Shown here: positions 35,196 through 44,505 of the stretch, piece after piece
Position numbering within the stretch: the stretch's first letter is position 1
Layout of the letters: each line of letters begins with the position of its first letter
NCBI GenBank assembly: GCA_902472305.1
Contig: CABRNK010000004.1
Span: forward strand, 1 to 64,000
Source: Hominenteromicrobium sp900549945
GTDB taxonomy: Bacteria; Bacillota; Clostridia; Oscillospirales; Acutalibacteraceae
Direction of reading: 5' to 3'
DNA length: 64,000 nt
Notes under the pieces: generated by a model
The model's database searches: none
What the model was told of the DNA's origin: nothing
The model's input: the letters and a program-made list of their open reading frames with translations, nothing else
Position numbers and translations under genes: made by a program

Positions 35196-36278
35196 ATGAA
35201 ACAGCGGAAGTTTATTCTGGTTGGAGCCGGTGGCTTCGGAGAATTCTGGGAAGAAATCTTTATTCCCAAGATGAAGGACTTTGCCGTTCCTGTAGCGGCG
35301 GTGGATGTTTCGGAGGAAGTTTTGAAGCTCCCCGTAAAATACGGCACTGTTCCGGCAGAGAAATGCTATACTGATCCCCGCAAGGCTATTGAGGAAAACC
35401 CCTGCGACTTTTTGGTGCTGGTGATTCCGCCTCAGGTACGGATGCAGTACATCGATCTGGCCGTTGAATACGGGCTGGATGTGGTTTGTGAAAAACCTCT
35501 AGCCGACACCATGGAACATGCCTGCGAAATTTATGTGAAAATGCGGGATGCAGGACTCAAGGTTTCGGTTACGGTAAGTCATCGGATGGAGCAGAGCAAA
35601 CAGTCTTTGAACCGGATTTTGGACAGCGGCAAATATGGGCCCATCAACTATCTTGTGGGAAGGCTGACTATGACCCGCAAATATGATCAGGGGAAAAAGT
35701 GGTTTGACAAACCGATCGATCAGCTCATCCGTGGCAACATTTCGGGCGGCCTGATCCACGAGCTGGACACGTTCCGCGGGCTGTCCCGTTCCAATGCCAA
35801 AAAGGTCTACGCAAAGATGTGGAAATTTAATCCATCGGACAATAGCGCTGGCCCCAGCGCCTTTGCTCTGGTAGAGATGGAAAACGGCGTCCAGTGCGTG
35901 CTGGAACATTCCCATGCCAACGCAACGGAGCTTAACGGCTGGGCGCACGAGTTCTACCGCGCGGAATGTGCTTACGGCACTGTGGTGGTGGACAAGGAAA
36001 AGCTTACCGCCAGTTGTGATTTGGGACATCCTTATCCCACCTACTCCGAGATTCCTCTGGCTCAGCAGGACTTCTGGGATCATGCCTTGATTGTCCGAGA
36101 TTTTTGCCATTGGCTGGACGGTGGCAATGAACCCGAAACCTGTATCCGGGACAACATGTACTGCTGCGCTCTGACTTTTGCAGCCATAGAAAGCGCCCTT
36201 ACCGGCAGGGAGGTGGATGTCCCCGCGTTTCTGGACCGTTACGCGAAGAAATATGGAATCAATCTGGAAGAAGATTAA
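35196..36278 (+). CDS. Gfo/Idh/MocA-family NAD(P)-dependent oxidoreductase (360 aa)
   Basis: N-terminal Rossmann fold with KFILVGAGGFGEFWEEIF (nucleotide-binding loop), FLVLVIPPQVRMQYIDLAVE and the signature DVVCEKPLAD that carries the catalytic Lys, then the C-terminal beta-sheet domain with ISGGLIHELDTFRGLSR. ATG 35196 is 8 nt from GGAGGAGA; ATG 35178 is too close to it. Heads the intact operon of the island. Members oxidise or epimerise sugar hydroxyls. In rhizobia the ThuB protein of this family, encoded with ThuA and an ABC importer, makes 3-keto-disaccharides, and the gene set here is similar. Confidence 0.88.
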   Translation: MKQRKFILVGAGGFGEFWEEIFIPKMKDFAVPVAAVDVSEEVLKLPVKYGTVPAEKCYTDPRKAIEENPCDFLVLVIPPQVRMQYIDLAVEYGLDVVCEKPLADTMEHACEIYVKMRDAGLKVSVTVSHRMEQSKQSLNRILDSGKYGPINYLVGRLTMTRKYDQGKKWFDKPIDQLIRGNISGGLIHELDTFRGLSRSNAKKVYAKMWKFNPSDNSAGPSAFALVEMENGVQCVLEHSHANATELNGWAHEFYRAECAYGTVVVDKEKLTASCDLGHPYPTYSEIPLAQQDFWDHALIVRDFCHWLDGGNEPETCIRDNMYCCALTFAAIESALTGREVDVPAFLDRYAKKYGINLEED

Positions 36279-36290
36279 GGAGGAGTAACT

Positions 36291-37253
36291 GTGCAGCGCT
36301 CTGAATCTGTCGTCCCGCCGGCAACTGCCGGAGTAAGGAACAAGAGCAAGGGCTTATGGCAGAAAATAAAGGCTCATAAGACCCTTTACCTCTTTCTGAT
36401 GCCCGCCGTTCTGCTGGTGCTGGTTTTTAACTATGTCCCTATGGTGGGCCTAATTATGGCATTTCAGGATTATCGAGCCAATCTGGGCTGGTTTGGCAGC
36501 GAATTTGTGGGTCTGACCCATTTTGTAGAGTTCCTACAGGATCCCACTTTTTGGACGGTGCTAAAAAATACCCTGATTATCTCGATTGCATTGACGATTT
36601 TTTCATTCCCAGCCCCTATTTTGCTGGCCATTTGTCTCGACAATATTCCAAGGCAGGGATTCAAGCGAGCGGCGCAAACCATCTCTTATTTACCGCATTT
36701 TATCTCCTGGGTGGTTATGGCAGGCTTAGTCTACCGACTGCTGGACACGGATACTGGAATCGTTAACTACATCATCCGTTCTCTGGGCTGCGACCCCATT
36801 CCCTTTATGCGCACGCCGAGCATGTTTTTGCCCATCGTCATTATTGTGGACATTTTAAAGGAGGTGGGATGGAACTCCATCATTTTTCTGGCGGCCATCA
36901 CAAATATCGACTCATCTCTGTATGAGGCAGCTCGTATCGACGGTGCCGGAAAGCTCAAATGCATCTGGTATATCACGCTGCCGGGCATCGGCCCCACCAT
37001 CGGCACCATGCTCATCCTCCGGGTGGGCAGCATGGTCAATGTCAATTTTGATATGATCTTCAACCTTAAAAATCCCATGATCGACAGTGTGGCCAACGTT
37101 TTGGGAACCTTCGTTTACGAGCAGGGCATCCTCTGGGGAAAGTTCTCCTACGCTACCGCTGTGGGTATGGTTCAGGGCCTGATTTCGGTTATTCTGGTTT
37201 TCATCACCATGAAGGCTGCCAACAAAGTCTCGGGCGAATCCTATATCGTCTGA
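36291..37253 (+). CDS. Sugar ABC transporter permease, LplB type (320 aa)
   Basis: GTG start at 36291 supported by AAGGAGGAG. Six helices with YLFLMPAVLLVLVFNYVPMV opening and EAA loop EAARIDGAGKLKCIWYITLP at about residue 213. It follows the oxidoreductase gene by 12 nt. Codon use matches the rest of the island, not the flanking chromosome. It forms the importer with 37276 and 38190; no ATPase gene. Confidence 0.9.
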   Translation: MQRSESVVPPATAGVRNKSKGLWQKIKAHKTLYLFLMPAVLLVLVFNYVPMVGLIMAFQDYRANLGWFGSEFVGLTHFVEFLQDPTFWTVLKNTLIISIALTIFSFPAPILLAICLDNIPRQGFKRAAQTISYLPHFISWVVMAGLVYRLLDTDTGIVNYIIRSLGCDPIPFMRTPSMFLPIVIIVDILKEVGWNSIIFLAAITNIDSSLYEAARIDGAGKLKCIWYITLPGIGPTIGTMLILRVGSMVNVNFDMIFNLKNPMIDSVANVLGTFVYEQGILWGKFSYATAVGMVQGLISVILVFITMKAANKVSGESYIV

Positions 37254-37275
37254 CCGGAAAGAAAGGAGGATTTTT

Positions 37276-38160
37276 ATGGCTATTCAGCGCTCCAGAGCGG
37301 AGAGAATCGGCAATGGAGTGTTCTACATTCTGCTTGTCCTGCTCTGTATCGTCACGCTTTACCCCTTCTATTACGTCCTCTGCTATTCGGTCAGCGAAGG
37401 CGCTGAGGCGGCCGCTAAGGTGGTCACTGTATATCCCCGAGGCTTTACTATGGACAATTACGATGCGGTTTTTCGGGATAAAAATCTGGGCAGCGCCTTT
37501 ATAGTTTCAGTGCTGCGGACCGTCATCGGCACCGTGGGCACCCTCATTGTCACCAGCATCGCGGCTTATGCTCTGTCTCGAAAAAATCTCCCTGGCAAGA
37601 AGTGGATCATGTGGTTCTTTATGATTACCATGTACTTTAACGCCGGCACCCTGCCCAATTTCGTGGTGATGAGCAAGCTGGGACTTTTGGACAATTTCGC
37701 GGTCTATATTCTGCCCATGCTCTTCAGCACCTACTACATGATCATCATAAAGTCCTTTTTTGAGCAGATTCCCACTGCGCTGATTGAATCCGCTGTGCTG
37801 GACGGTGCTTCGGAGTTCGTCATCTTTACCAGAATCGTCCTCCCTACCAGCACCGCCGTCATCGCCACCATCGCACTATTTGCTGGCGTGGCCCAATGGA
37901 ATGCTTACTTCGACGGTATCCTTTATGTCTCTAATGAGAAGCTGCAGCCTCTGCAGACTTTGATGTACAAGATCCTCAAAAGCGAGCAGGCTTTCAGCCT
38001 TTCCCAAATTGCCAACGCCGCTGAGGGCGCGACCAGAATTACGGCTGAAGGTGTTAAGATGTCTATGCTGATCATCTCTACAGTTCCCATTCTCTGTGTT
38101 TATCCGTTCCTGCAGAAATACTTTGTCAAGGGTATTATGCTGGGGGCGGTTAAGGGCTAA
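37276..38160 (+). CDS. Sugar ABC transporter permease, YtcP type (294 aa)
   Basis: Six-helix permease with EAA loop ESAVLDGASEFVIFTRIVLP and C-terminal PFLQKYFVKGIMLGAVKG. AAAGGAGG precedes ATG 37276. Unlike the other importers in this window, where the binding-protein gene comes first, here the order is permease, permease, binding protein. Confidence 0.9.
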   Translation: MAIQRSRAERIGNGVFYILLVLLCIVTLYPFYYVLCYSVSEGAEAAAKVVTVYPRGFTMDNYDAVFRDKNLGSAFIVSVLRTVIGTVGTLIVTSIAAYALSRKNLPGKKWIMWFFMITMYFNAGTLPNFVVMSKLGLLDNFAVYILPMLFSTYYMIIIKSFFEQIPTALIESAVLDGASEFVIFTRIVLPTSTAVIATIALFAGVAQWNAYFDGILYVSNEKLQPLQTLMYKILKSEQAFSLSQIANAAEGATRITAEGVKMSMLIISTVPILCVYPFLQKYFVKGIMLGAVKG

Positions 38161-38189
38161 AAACTTACTAAATCAAAGGAGGATTACAT

Positions 38190-39986
38190 ATGAAAAAAGC
38201 ACTCTCTGTTATACTGCTGGCAGTCATGCTGCTGACCGGTTCTCTCACAGGCTGTGGTCAAGATACCGGCACTTCTGGCAACGGAAGCGATAGCAGCGGG
38301 TCAGCCATCGCTTCCGAAACTGCTGACAATAGTGATTTGGAATGGCTGACCTACACGTTTGTGGATGTCCGCAACTCAATCCAACCTGATGGCGAAAGCG
38401 ATTTGGACTGCATCACCCCGTATCTGGAGGAGAAGTTCCACATCAAGGCGGAACGGGTGACTTTTGGTGAGGGTGAACCGGTTCAGCAGCGGCTGAACAT
38501 GATGATTGCGGCCGGTACCTTGCCTGATGTGATCAATATTTCCAGTCCGGATCTTCCCTGGCTGGTCGGTATGGATGTGCTGCAGCCTCTGGACGACTAT
38601 TTGCAGTATGTGCCTACTATGACAAAATGGATTAACGAGCTGGGCTGGAAGATGATGAGTGTGGATGGCCAGACTTACGGCCTGCCCAACTATGGCATCC
38701 CCAACACGGATGATGCGGACGTCCAGACCCTGATCGATGAGAGCGACAAATTTTATCAGCCCTATTCCTCCGCACCTCTAAAGATCAACGAGAAAATTTT
38801 GGAGCAAGCCGGCTACCGCTTCACCAAGCTTTCTGATATTCAAGCGGCTTGCACGGCCGAGGGCAGGGCTCCCACTTGGGAAGATTTTGCCCTTGACCCG
38901 CCGGTGGAGACCTTTGAAGATTTTGAAAAACTTCTGTACACCATCCATGACACCGTCAAAACCGAATCCGGTGTGGAAGTGACGCCTCTAACGATCAACG
39001 ACTGGGCAATTCTCCATATCCAGAACCTCTTTGGTCCCGCCTCTCAATGGTGGCGTAATCCGGAGACGGGAGAGGTTTCCGGCTATCTGGATCTGCCTTG
39101 GGCCAAGGACACTTACAAAACTCTGGTCAAGTGGATTCACGATGGTATTCTGGATCCCGATTATCTGGTTCAGAAGCAGGAGCAGATACAAGAAAAAGTG
39201 GCTTCCGGGCGCGTTGCCATCTATTACTCGGTTCCCAACAATCTGGCTTGCCGTGAAGCCATGACTGCCGCCAACCCCGGTTATGATTTCCGTCCTATGC
39301 GTTGGCCTACCACCGCTTACGGGGACACCGTCAATTATCAGGGCCACGCAGTGGACGGCATCTATCCCGCTGGCTACGGAAACATGGTCATCAACAAAGA
39401 TTTTGAGGAGCCCCAGCGTCTGTTGGAGTACTTTGAATACCTGTGGAGTGAGGAATTTCTGGAATTGCAGACTTGGGGCACCGAAGAAGCCGGTCTTTAC
39501 GAGATTATAGACGGCAAGAAACAGTTTAAGGATGAGGCCCTTTACGAGTCTATCCGTACCGGCACCAAAACTGATGACGGCATCTCTGCCTCTACCTATG
39601 GTATCTACGACCCCAACAATTATTATAAGTATACTGCTCAGGCGCTCCTTATGGCCCCCATGCACCCCTTCAACTACAAGGATGCCCGGGGCAATTACGG
39701 CCTGAATGTGGACGCTTACAACTATTTTGAAAAGATGGCGGGTTCCGAGAGCGTTGTTTCTGATGGTTCCGTTCTCTCCGCCGGTTACGATGATTTGACC
39801 AATACTCCCAGCAACTTCTTTGCCTACGAGTTTAGAAGCAAGGGCATGGCCGAACTGATTGCGACAAATTCCGATGAGGAGTTCGATGCTGTTTGGGATA
39901 AGTGGTACGATGCCTTCCTGACCGAGGGCAAATACACGGAGGTCAAACCTCTGATGGAAGAGTACTACGAGAGCCTGCTGTCCTAA
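38190..39986 (+). CDS. Sugar ABC transporter substrate-binding lipoprotein (598 aa)
   Basis: Signal peptide MKKALSVILLAVMLLTGS with lipobox SLTGC (Cys22), then the large LplA/YtcQ-type binding fold: LNMMIAAGTLPDVINISSPD, YLQYVPTMTKWINELGWKMM, YGLPNYGIPN, and a long insertion typical of 550-600 aa members. AAAGGAGG precedes ATG 38190. It is the last gene before a hairpin at 40033. The ligand is probably a disaccharide or glycoside, judging from the oxidoreductase, ThuA-like protein and glycosidase of the same island. Confidence 0.9.
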   Translation: MKKALSVILLAVMLLTGSLTGCGQDTGTSGNGSDSSGSAIASETADNSDLEWLTYTFVDVRNSIQPDGESDLDCITPYLEEKFHIKAERVTFGEGEPVQQRLNMMIAAGTLPDVINISSPDLPWLVGMDVLQPLDDYLQYVPTMTKWINELGWKMMSVDGQTYGLPNYGIPNTDDADVQTLIDESDKFYQPYSSAPLKINEKILEQAGYRFTKLSDIQAACTAEGRAPTWEDFALDPPVETFEDFEKLLYTIHDTVKTESGVEVTPLTINDWAILHIQNLFGPASQWWRNPETGEVSGYLDLPWAKDTYKTLVKWIHDGILDPDYLVQKQEQIQEKVASGRVAIYYSVPNNLACREAMTAANPGYDFRPMRWPTTAYGDTVNYQGHAVDGIYPAGYGNMVINKDFEEPQRLLEYFEYLWSEEFLELQTWGTEEAGLYEIIDGKKQFKDEALYESIRTGTKTDDGISASTYGIYDPNNYYKYTAQALLMAPMHPFNYKDARGNYGLNVDAYNYFEKMAGSESVVSDGSVLSAGYDDLTNTPSNFFAYEFRSKGMAELIATNSDEEFDAVWDKWYDAFLTEGKYTEVKPLMEEYYESLLS

Positions 39987-40032
39987 GCCCGTGTTGATCT
40001 GAAGACTCACTTTATCTAAAGCGTTTGTATTT

Positions 40033-40070
40033 GTTTCCCGCTGTCGGGCTGCCTTACCGGCGGCGGGAAC
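40033..40070 (+). terminator. Imperfect terminator after the island importer
   Basis: Arms GTT-CCCGC and GCGGG-AAC with inner CGG/CCG pairing and one bulge. The tail ATTGCTTTAA has few T residues. It may only partly separate the importer from the ThuA gene. Confidence 0.45.
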
Positions 40071-40156
40071 ATTGCTTTAACCCAGAGCGCCTTTTGTTGC
40101 TGGATGGGTTTTATTGACCAAAATGTTTTAATAAATAATCCATATTATATTTTAAC

Positions 40157-40185
40157 TTGACAAATAAAAGCTGATAATTTATAGT
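40157..40185 (+). promoter_or_regulatory. Possible promoter for the ThuA/two-component segment
   Basis: TTGACA at 40157-40162, 17-bp spacer, TATAGT at 40180-40185. The boxes are good, but transcription would start only about 8-10 nt before ATG 40201 and cut into the AAGGAGA ribosome site at 40186, which speaks against full use. Confidence 0.4.
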
Positions 40186-40200
40186 AAGGAGAGATATTTT

Positions 40201-40959
40201 ATGGCGAAAATTCGTGTGACTGTTTGGAGCGAAGGCTTGGATCCTGTCAACGAACCCAAGGCCGTAGCGGTTTATCCAGATGATATCAACACGGTAATCG
40301 GCGGTTTCCTTGCGGAAAACGAGGATATGGAAATCACCCTGCATAACATCCGTGAGCCGGAAAATGGCCTGACTCAGGAGACCATAGACAACACCAATGT
40401 ACTGGTCTGGTGGGGACATATGTATCACGATGAGGTCTCCGATAAGGTGGCGGCCCGGGTGGCGGAGGCGGTGCTAAATGGTATGGGGCTGCTGCTGCTC
40501 CACTCCAGTATGGGCGCCAAGCCGGCCAGGGTGCTGTTGGGAAAGTGCAGCAACACCGGGAAGTACCGGGAAATCGGCGAACGGGAGCGCGTCTGGGTTG
40601 TGGATCGCAGCCATCCAGTGGTGGCGGGCCTGGAGAAGGAGTACATTGAGGTGGAAAAGACCGAGATGTATGGCGAGCCCTATGGCATCCCCAACCCGGA
40701 CAACACCGTTTTTATCAGCTGGTTTGAAGGGGGAGAAGTTCTCCGCAGCGGTGTCAGCTGGCACAGAGGGGCAGGTAAGATTTTCTTTTTCGCCCCCGGT
40801 CACGAGGAATATCCCATCTATTACGATGGAGAGATTCAAAAGGTCATTCGCAACTGCGTGCGATGGCTGTGCCCCATTAACAGCCCTAAGACTTCCTTCC
40901 ACGGGTGCCTCAATCAGGTAACACCGCTAAGCCCCATCAATCTGAGCGGGAAGGAATAA
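40201..40959 (+). CDS. ThuA-like trehalose-utilisation family protein (252 aa)
   Basis: A ThuA-family protein with a class I glutamine-amidotransferase-like fold: TVWSEGL start, NVLVWWGHMYHDEV, GLLLLHSSMGAKP (nucleophile-elbow position occupied by Ser), RSHPVVAGLE, ISWFEGGEVLRSG and FFFAPGHEEYPIYYDGEIQK. AAGGAGA precedes ATG 40201. It is about half identical to the 60110 protein. In rhizobia ThuA works with ThuB (Gfo/Idh) and an ABC importer on trehalose-type disaccharides through 3-keto derivatives; the same set is present here with the oxidoreductase at 35196. Confidence 0.85.
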   Translation: MAKIRVTVWSEGLDPVNEPKAVAVYPDDINTVIGGFLAENEDMEITLHNIREPENGLTQETIDNTNVLVWWGHMYHDEVSDKVAARVAEAVLNGMGLLLLHSSMGAKPARVLLGKCSNTGKYREIGERERVWVVDRSHPVVAGLEKEYIEVEKTEMYGEPYGIPNPDNTVFISWFEGGEVLRSGVSWHRGAGKIFFFAPGHEEYPIYYDGEIQKVIRNCVRWLCPINSPKTSFHGCLNQVTPLSPINLSGKE

Positions 40960-41029
40960 GCGCCTTTTGATTGATCCGCCGGAGGTTCCCGGCCGGAACT
41001 TCCGGCGGGCGGTTGAAAGGGTGAACCAT

Positions 41030-42847
41030 ATGAAAAAGAAAACCCGGGGAAAGACGATTCAACGAGAGCTGTTTTGGTCCTATTCGGCCTTGATCATCCT
41101 TGTGCTGACGCTCTGCATTGGTACCTTCTTTGCGGTATTTTTGACGCAAATTGCCCGCAGAATGGAGGAGTACAACCTCAGCCTTTGCTACCGGCTGGCA
41201 ATGCAGCTGAACGATGAGGTGGAGCGGATGGACGAGGTGGCTCAGCGGATCATCTTTTCCCCCGAGGTGAAGGAGCTGTTCTGCCAGAAGTTTTCTTCAG
41301 AGCAGGACGAAGAACTCTATGACAATGAGTTAGAGCTGGCAGAACTGCTCAGTACCTTTATAGGCCCCACCTACCGCCTGGCCAGAATCAACCTCTTTTC
41401 CGATGGCGTTCGCTACCTTTCGGTAAAGGGATACGCTTCTGTGCAGGAGCTGCCGCCTCAGGAAATCAGCTGGACGCCCAAAGCCTATGCAGGCAACCGG
41501 ATTTTACTGTCTCCTTCCATGAAAGGAGATGGTTTCACTACATTTTCCCTGATTCGGGATTTGGCGCTGCCTGCCTACTTTCAGGAGAACGGTTATGTGG
41601 AAATTCAGCAGAACTATGCTGTGTTCAGCAGCATCATTGACAACACTCAGGCGGGGTTTACGGCGTTTGAAAATATGAAGAACCGTCCCTCGGTCTATGT
41701 CTTTACAGCTCAGGGTGATTTGGTTTATCCATACGGCGGCGGAGATCAGGCGGAGTATTGTCTGGGTTTAACGCGGGAAATGGCGGAAAATCCCGACATG
41801 GCCCCCAGCCGCCTGCGGATAGAGCCGGGCCATTTGGAATTGTACTCCTGTGTGAAAATGCAAAACACAGATTGGTATGTCGTCATGGTGGACGGTCAGA
41901 GTTTTTTAGACCGTTCCATCACCTTTTACGTCTTTGGGATTCTTATTGGCGGCGCGCTGATGCTGCTTTTGGCTCTTGTGATCTCCTACTGGATTTCCAG
42001 ACGGATCACGAAGCCTATTTCTCAGGTGCACCGGCAGATCCAGTCAATGAATCCCGTGACTTTGGTAACGACAGCGCCGGAGCTTAGCGGAGAAAATTTC
42101 AACGAGATCCAGCAGCTGAACTTTGCCTTCAAGAATCTTTGTGATGAACTGGGCAAGTCTGCCGACGAAGCAGCCACGACCCGTGCCTACCTGCTTCAGG
42201 CCAAGCTGCAGGCTCTGCAGTCTCAGATGAATCCCCACTTTTTGTACAACACCCTTTCGGCCATTGGAATTATGGCAGAGGAAGAGGGGGCCATGCAGTC
42301 TATGGACATGATTCTTGCTCTTTCCGATATGCTCAATTACGTTTCTGGCGGAGATATGTCGCCGGTGGAACTGCGCACAGAGGTGGAGTATACCCAGAAC
42401 TTTCTCTCTCTGCTGAAAATAAGGTTTGAAGATCAGGTCATGGTGAGTATCAGCATCCCCGATCCCCTAATGGAAATCCGGGTCCCCAAATTGATTTTGG
42501 AGCCGCTGGTAGAAAATTGGTCTAAGTATGGGATGAGCGGAACAGGGCAATCCCGGCTTTCTATTAAAGGTGCCGTTTCGGGCGGCAGGTGGTCCATTAC
42601 GGTAACCGACAACGGCCCGGGTTTTTCTCAGGAGATTATGGAGGAACTGACGAGCAAGATGGACGGTGTTGTGCGGGAAGGGAAAATCCCGGATCTGCAC
42701 ATTCACAAAATGGGGCTATTGAACATTTTTATACGGCTGCACTATGCCTATGGCAAGGAGTGTATCTTTCAGGTGGAGAACACCCCGCAGGGTAGCGGAC
42801 AGGTGACGATTGGAGGGTCTTATCATGTCGATGAATCCGCTCATTGA
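41030..42847 (+). CDS. YesM-type sensor histidine kinase (605 aa)
   Basis: Two membrane helices (about 16-38 and 295-322) flank an extracellular sensor region; HAMP linker ISRRITKPISQVHRQIQSMN; kinase core with SQMNPHFLYNTLSAIG, His403 being the phosphorylated residue; ATP-binding G box VTDNGPGFSQE. The N box reads LEPLVENWSKYG, where most YesM proteins have ENAxxHG; loss of that His is unusual. ATG 41030 follows GAAAGGGTG. The response-regulator gene overlaps its end by 23 nt. It should control the island importer. Confidence 0.88.
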   Translation: MKKKTRGKTIQRELFWSYSALIILVLTLCIGTFFAVFLTQIARRMEEYNLSLCYRLAMQLNDEVERMDEVAQRIIFSPEVKELFCQKFSSEQDEELYDNELELAELLSTFIGPTYRLARINLFSDGVRYLSVKGYASVQELPPQEISWTPKAYAGNRILLSPSMKGDGFTTFSLIRDLALPAYFQENGYVEIQQNYAVFSSIIDNTQAGFTAFENMKNRPSVYVFTAQGDLVYPYGGGDQAEYCLGLTREMAENPDMAPSRLRIEPGHLELYSCVKMQNTDWYVVMVDGQSFLDRSITFYVFGILIGGALMLLLALVISYWISRRITKPISQVHRQIQSMNPVTLVTTAPELSGENFNEIQQLNFAFKNLCDELGKSADEAATTRAYLLQAKLQALQSQMNPHFLYNTLSAIGIMAEEEGAMQSMDMILALSDMLNYVSGGDMSPVELRTEVEYTQNFLSLLKIRFEDQVMVSISIPDPLMEIRVPKLILEPLVENWSKYGMSGTGQSRLSIKGAVSGGRWSITVTDNGPGFSQEIMEELTSKMDGVVREGKIPDLHIHKMGLLNIFIRLHYAYGKECIFQVENTPQGSGQVTIGGSYHVDESAH

Positions 42848-44426
42848 GTCGTTGGTGGTGGAAGACGAGGCGCTTATGCGCCGGACGGTGATCAAAAGGC
42901 TGGAAGCCTCTCCGGTAGGATTTCAGGTAGTCGGCGAAGCCAAAAACGGTCGGGAAGCGCTGAAACTGATCCGGCTTTTGCAGCCCAAGGTGGTTTTTAG
43001 CGACGTTTATATGCCGGTCATGGACGGTCTGGAACTGGCCCGGATTCTGCAAATGGAATTTCCTGAGATCAGGGTGGTAATCATCAGCGGCCATCGAGAT
43101 TTTGAGTATGCGCAGAAGGCCATCCGCTATGGGGTAGTCAATTATCTGATTAAACCGCTGGAACCGAAGGCTCTGGACGAAGTGCTCACCTCTCTGCGGG
43201 AGAGGATCCTCCGGGAGCAATCCAATCTGGTCCGCCGGGACATTGAGGAGATGCTGAGCGGCGGAGCAGGAAGGGGTGCAGGCCGAAGATTCGGCTTTTT
43301 TCTGGCCTCTCTGGGGTATTCTCTTTCTGCTCCAACCGTAGAGGCATCCATGCGCTTAAAGGGGCTGTGGAGCCAGGTGCTGGGGCAGCTGCCGGAGGAC
43401 CCAGACTGGTATGTTTTCAACGGGTCCAGGACAGGAGAAATGTATTTTCTTTGTGAACTGTCCGGTGTGAACACTGAGACACGGATGGAAAGGCTGGCAA
43501 AACAGCTTTTCGAAAGCCTTCTGTCACTGTCAGACGGCCATCCCGTCAACCTTTGCGCGCCCCATGGAGGGGTGACGGAGGAAAACCTCTTTCCCGTTCG
43601 GCAACAGTGCAGCCGGCTTTTGCTGGAGCAACAGAGGATTGGGCCGGGGGCGATTTTCTGGCTGCAGGAGAGTTCGGAGGAAACCGGCAGCCACGATACA
43701 CTGCTGACCATGCAGCAGATGAATGTTATCAAAACTTTGGCCAGCTACCGCAACGGTACAGCGCTCTGCCGGGAACTGGAAAAACTGCTGACCGAATGGG
43801 ATGCCATGGGATGCCGGCAGAGCGCCTTTGAAAACACACTGGGTTCTGTGCTCTGGATGATTGCCAACAGTCTGTCCGGCTGCTCGGAGCAAAAGGTGTG
43901 GCACGCCAAGAGTACCATACTTTCCCATTTGGCCCTCTCCGCCCGGCTTGTCGACGTGATTCCCACAGTTGAGAGTGCTGTGAAGGATATGATGCTCTCG
44001 GAAGATGCTGTTGCCGGCGATAGTAGCAATCTGGGACAGATGATTGAAACATATATTCAGGATCACTTTACCGAGCAGTTCAGCATGGATACCCTGGCCA
44101 GTCACTTCGGTTTTAATTTGTCCTATTTGACCCGCATCTTTAAAAATTACAAGCAGGAATCCCCGCTGAAATACTTGATCTCGTTGCGAATGAACCGCGC
44201 TCTGGAGCTGATGCGTCAGTACCCGGAGATGGATATCAAGAGTATTGGGGAAGCGGTGGGGTATGACGACCAGCATTATTTCAGCCGAGTATTCAAAAAT
44301 GCCATGGGGATGAGCCCTATAAAATATCGAGAGGCGTTAACCAAGGGGGAAGAGATCACCGCCAGCTCCGCCGTTGGACTGGAAGTGCTGTTCCCGGCCG
44401 GAACTTCGCCGGATCATATTCCGTAA
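42825..44426 (+). CDS. YesN-type response regulator with AraC DNA-binding domain (533 aa)
   Basis: Receiver domain with Glu13/Asp14, phospho-acceptor Asp60 in VVFSDVYMPV and Lys110; long uncharacterised middle; C-terminal AraC domain with FSMDTLASHFGFNLSYLTRI and DIKSIGEAVGYDDQHYFSRV then GMSPIKYREAL. ATG 42825 was chosen because GGAGGG is 7 nt upstream. Partner of the overlapping kinase gene. The inverted repeat at 35025-35054 is a candidate binding site. Confidence 0.88.
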   Translation: MSMNPLIESLVVEDEALMRRTVIKRLEASPVGFQVVGEAKNGREALKLIRLLQPKVVFSDVYMPVMDGLELARILQMEFPEIRVVIISGHRDFEYAQKAIRYGVVNYLIKPLEPKALDEVLTSLRERILREQSNLVRRDIEEMLSGGAGRGAGRRFGFFLASLGYSLSAPTVEASMRLKGLWSQVLGQLPEDPDWYVFNGSRTGEMYFLCELSGVNTETRMERLAKQLFESLLSLSDGHPVNLCAPHGGVTEENLFPVRQQCSRLLLEQQRIGPGAIFWLQESSEETGSHDTLLTMQQMNVIKTLASYRNGTALCRELEKLLTEWDAMGCRQSAFENTLGSVLWMIANSLSGCSEQKVWHAKSTILSHLALSARLVDVIPTVESAVKDMMLSEDAVAGDSSNLGQMIETYIQDHFTEQFSMDTLASHFGFNLSYLTRIFKNYKQESPLKYLISLRMNRALELMRQYPEMDIKSIGEAVGYDDQHYFSRVFKNAMGMSPIKYREALTKGEEITASSAVGLEVLFPAGTSPDHIP

Positions 44427-44435
44427 TGGTTAGGG

Positions 44436-44483
44436 GGCCCGCTTATGGATGGGGGAATGCTTCTAACACAAGCGGGCCTGCCT
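44436..44483 (+). terminator. Terminator after the two-component genes
   Basis: A 9-bp perfect stem GGCCCGCTT (44436-44444) with AAGCGGGCC (44470-44478), 25-nt loop, followed by TGCCTATTT. It overlaps the leader of the MFS gene, which starts at 44506. Confidence 0.55.
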
Positions 44484-44505
44484 ATTTACAGTTAGGAGTA
44501 CAACT

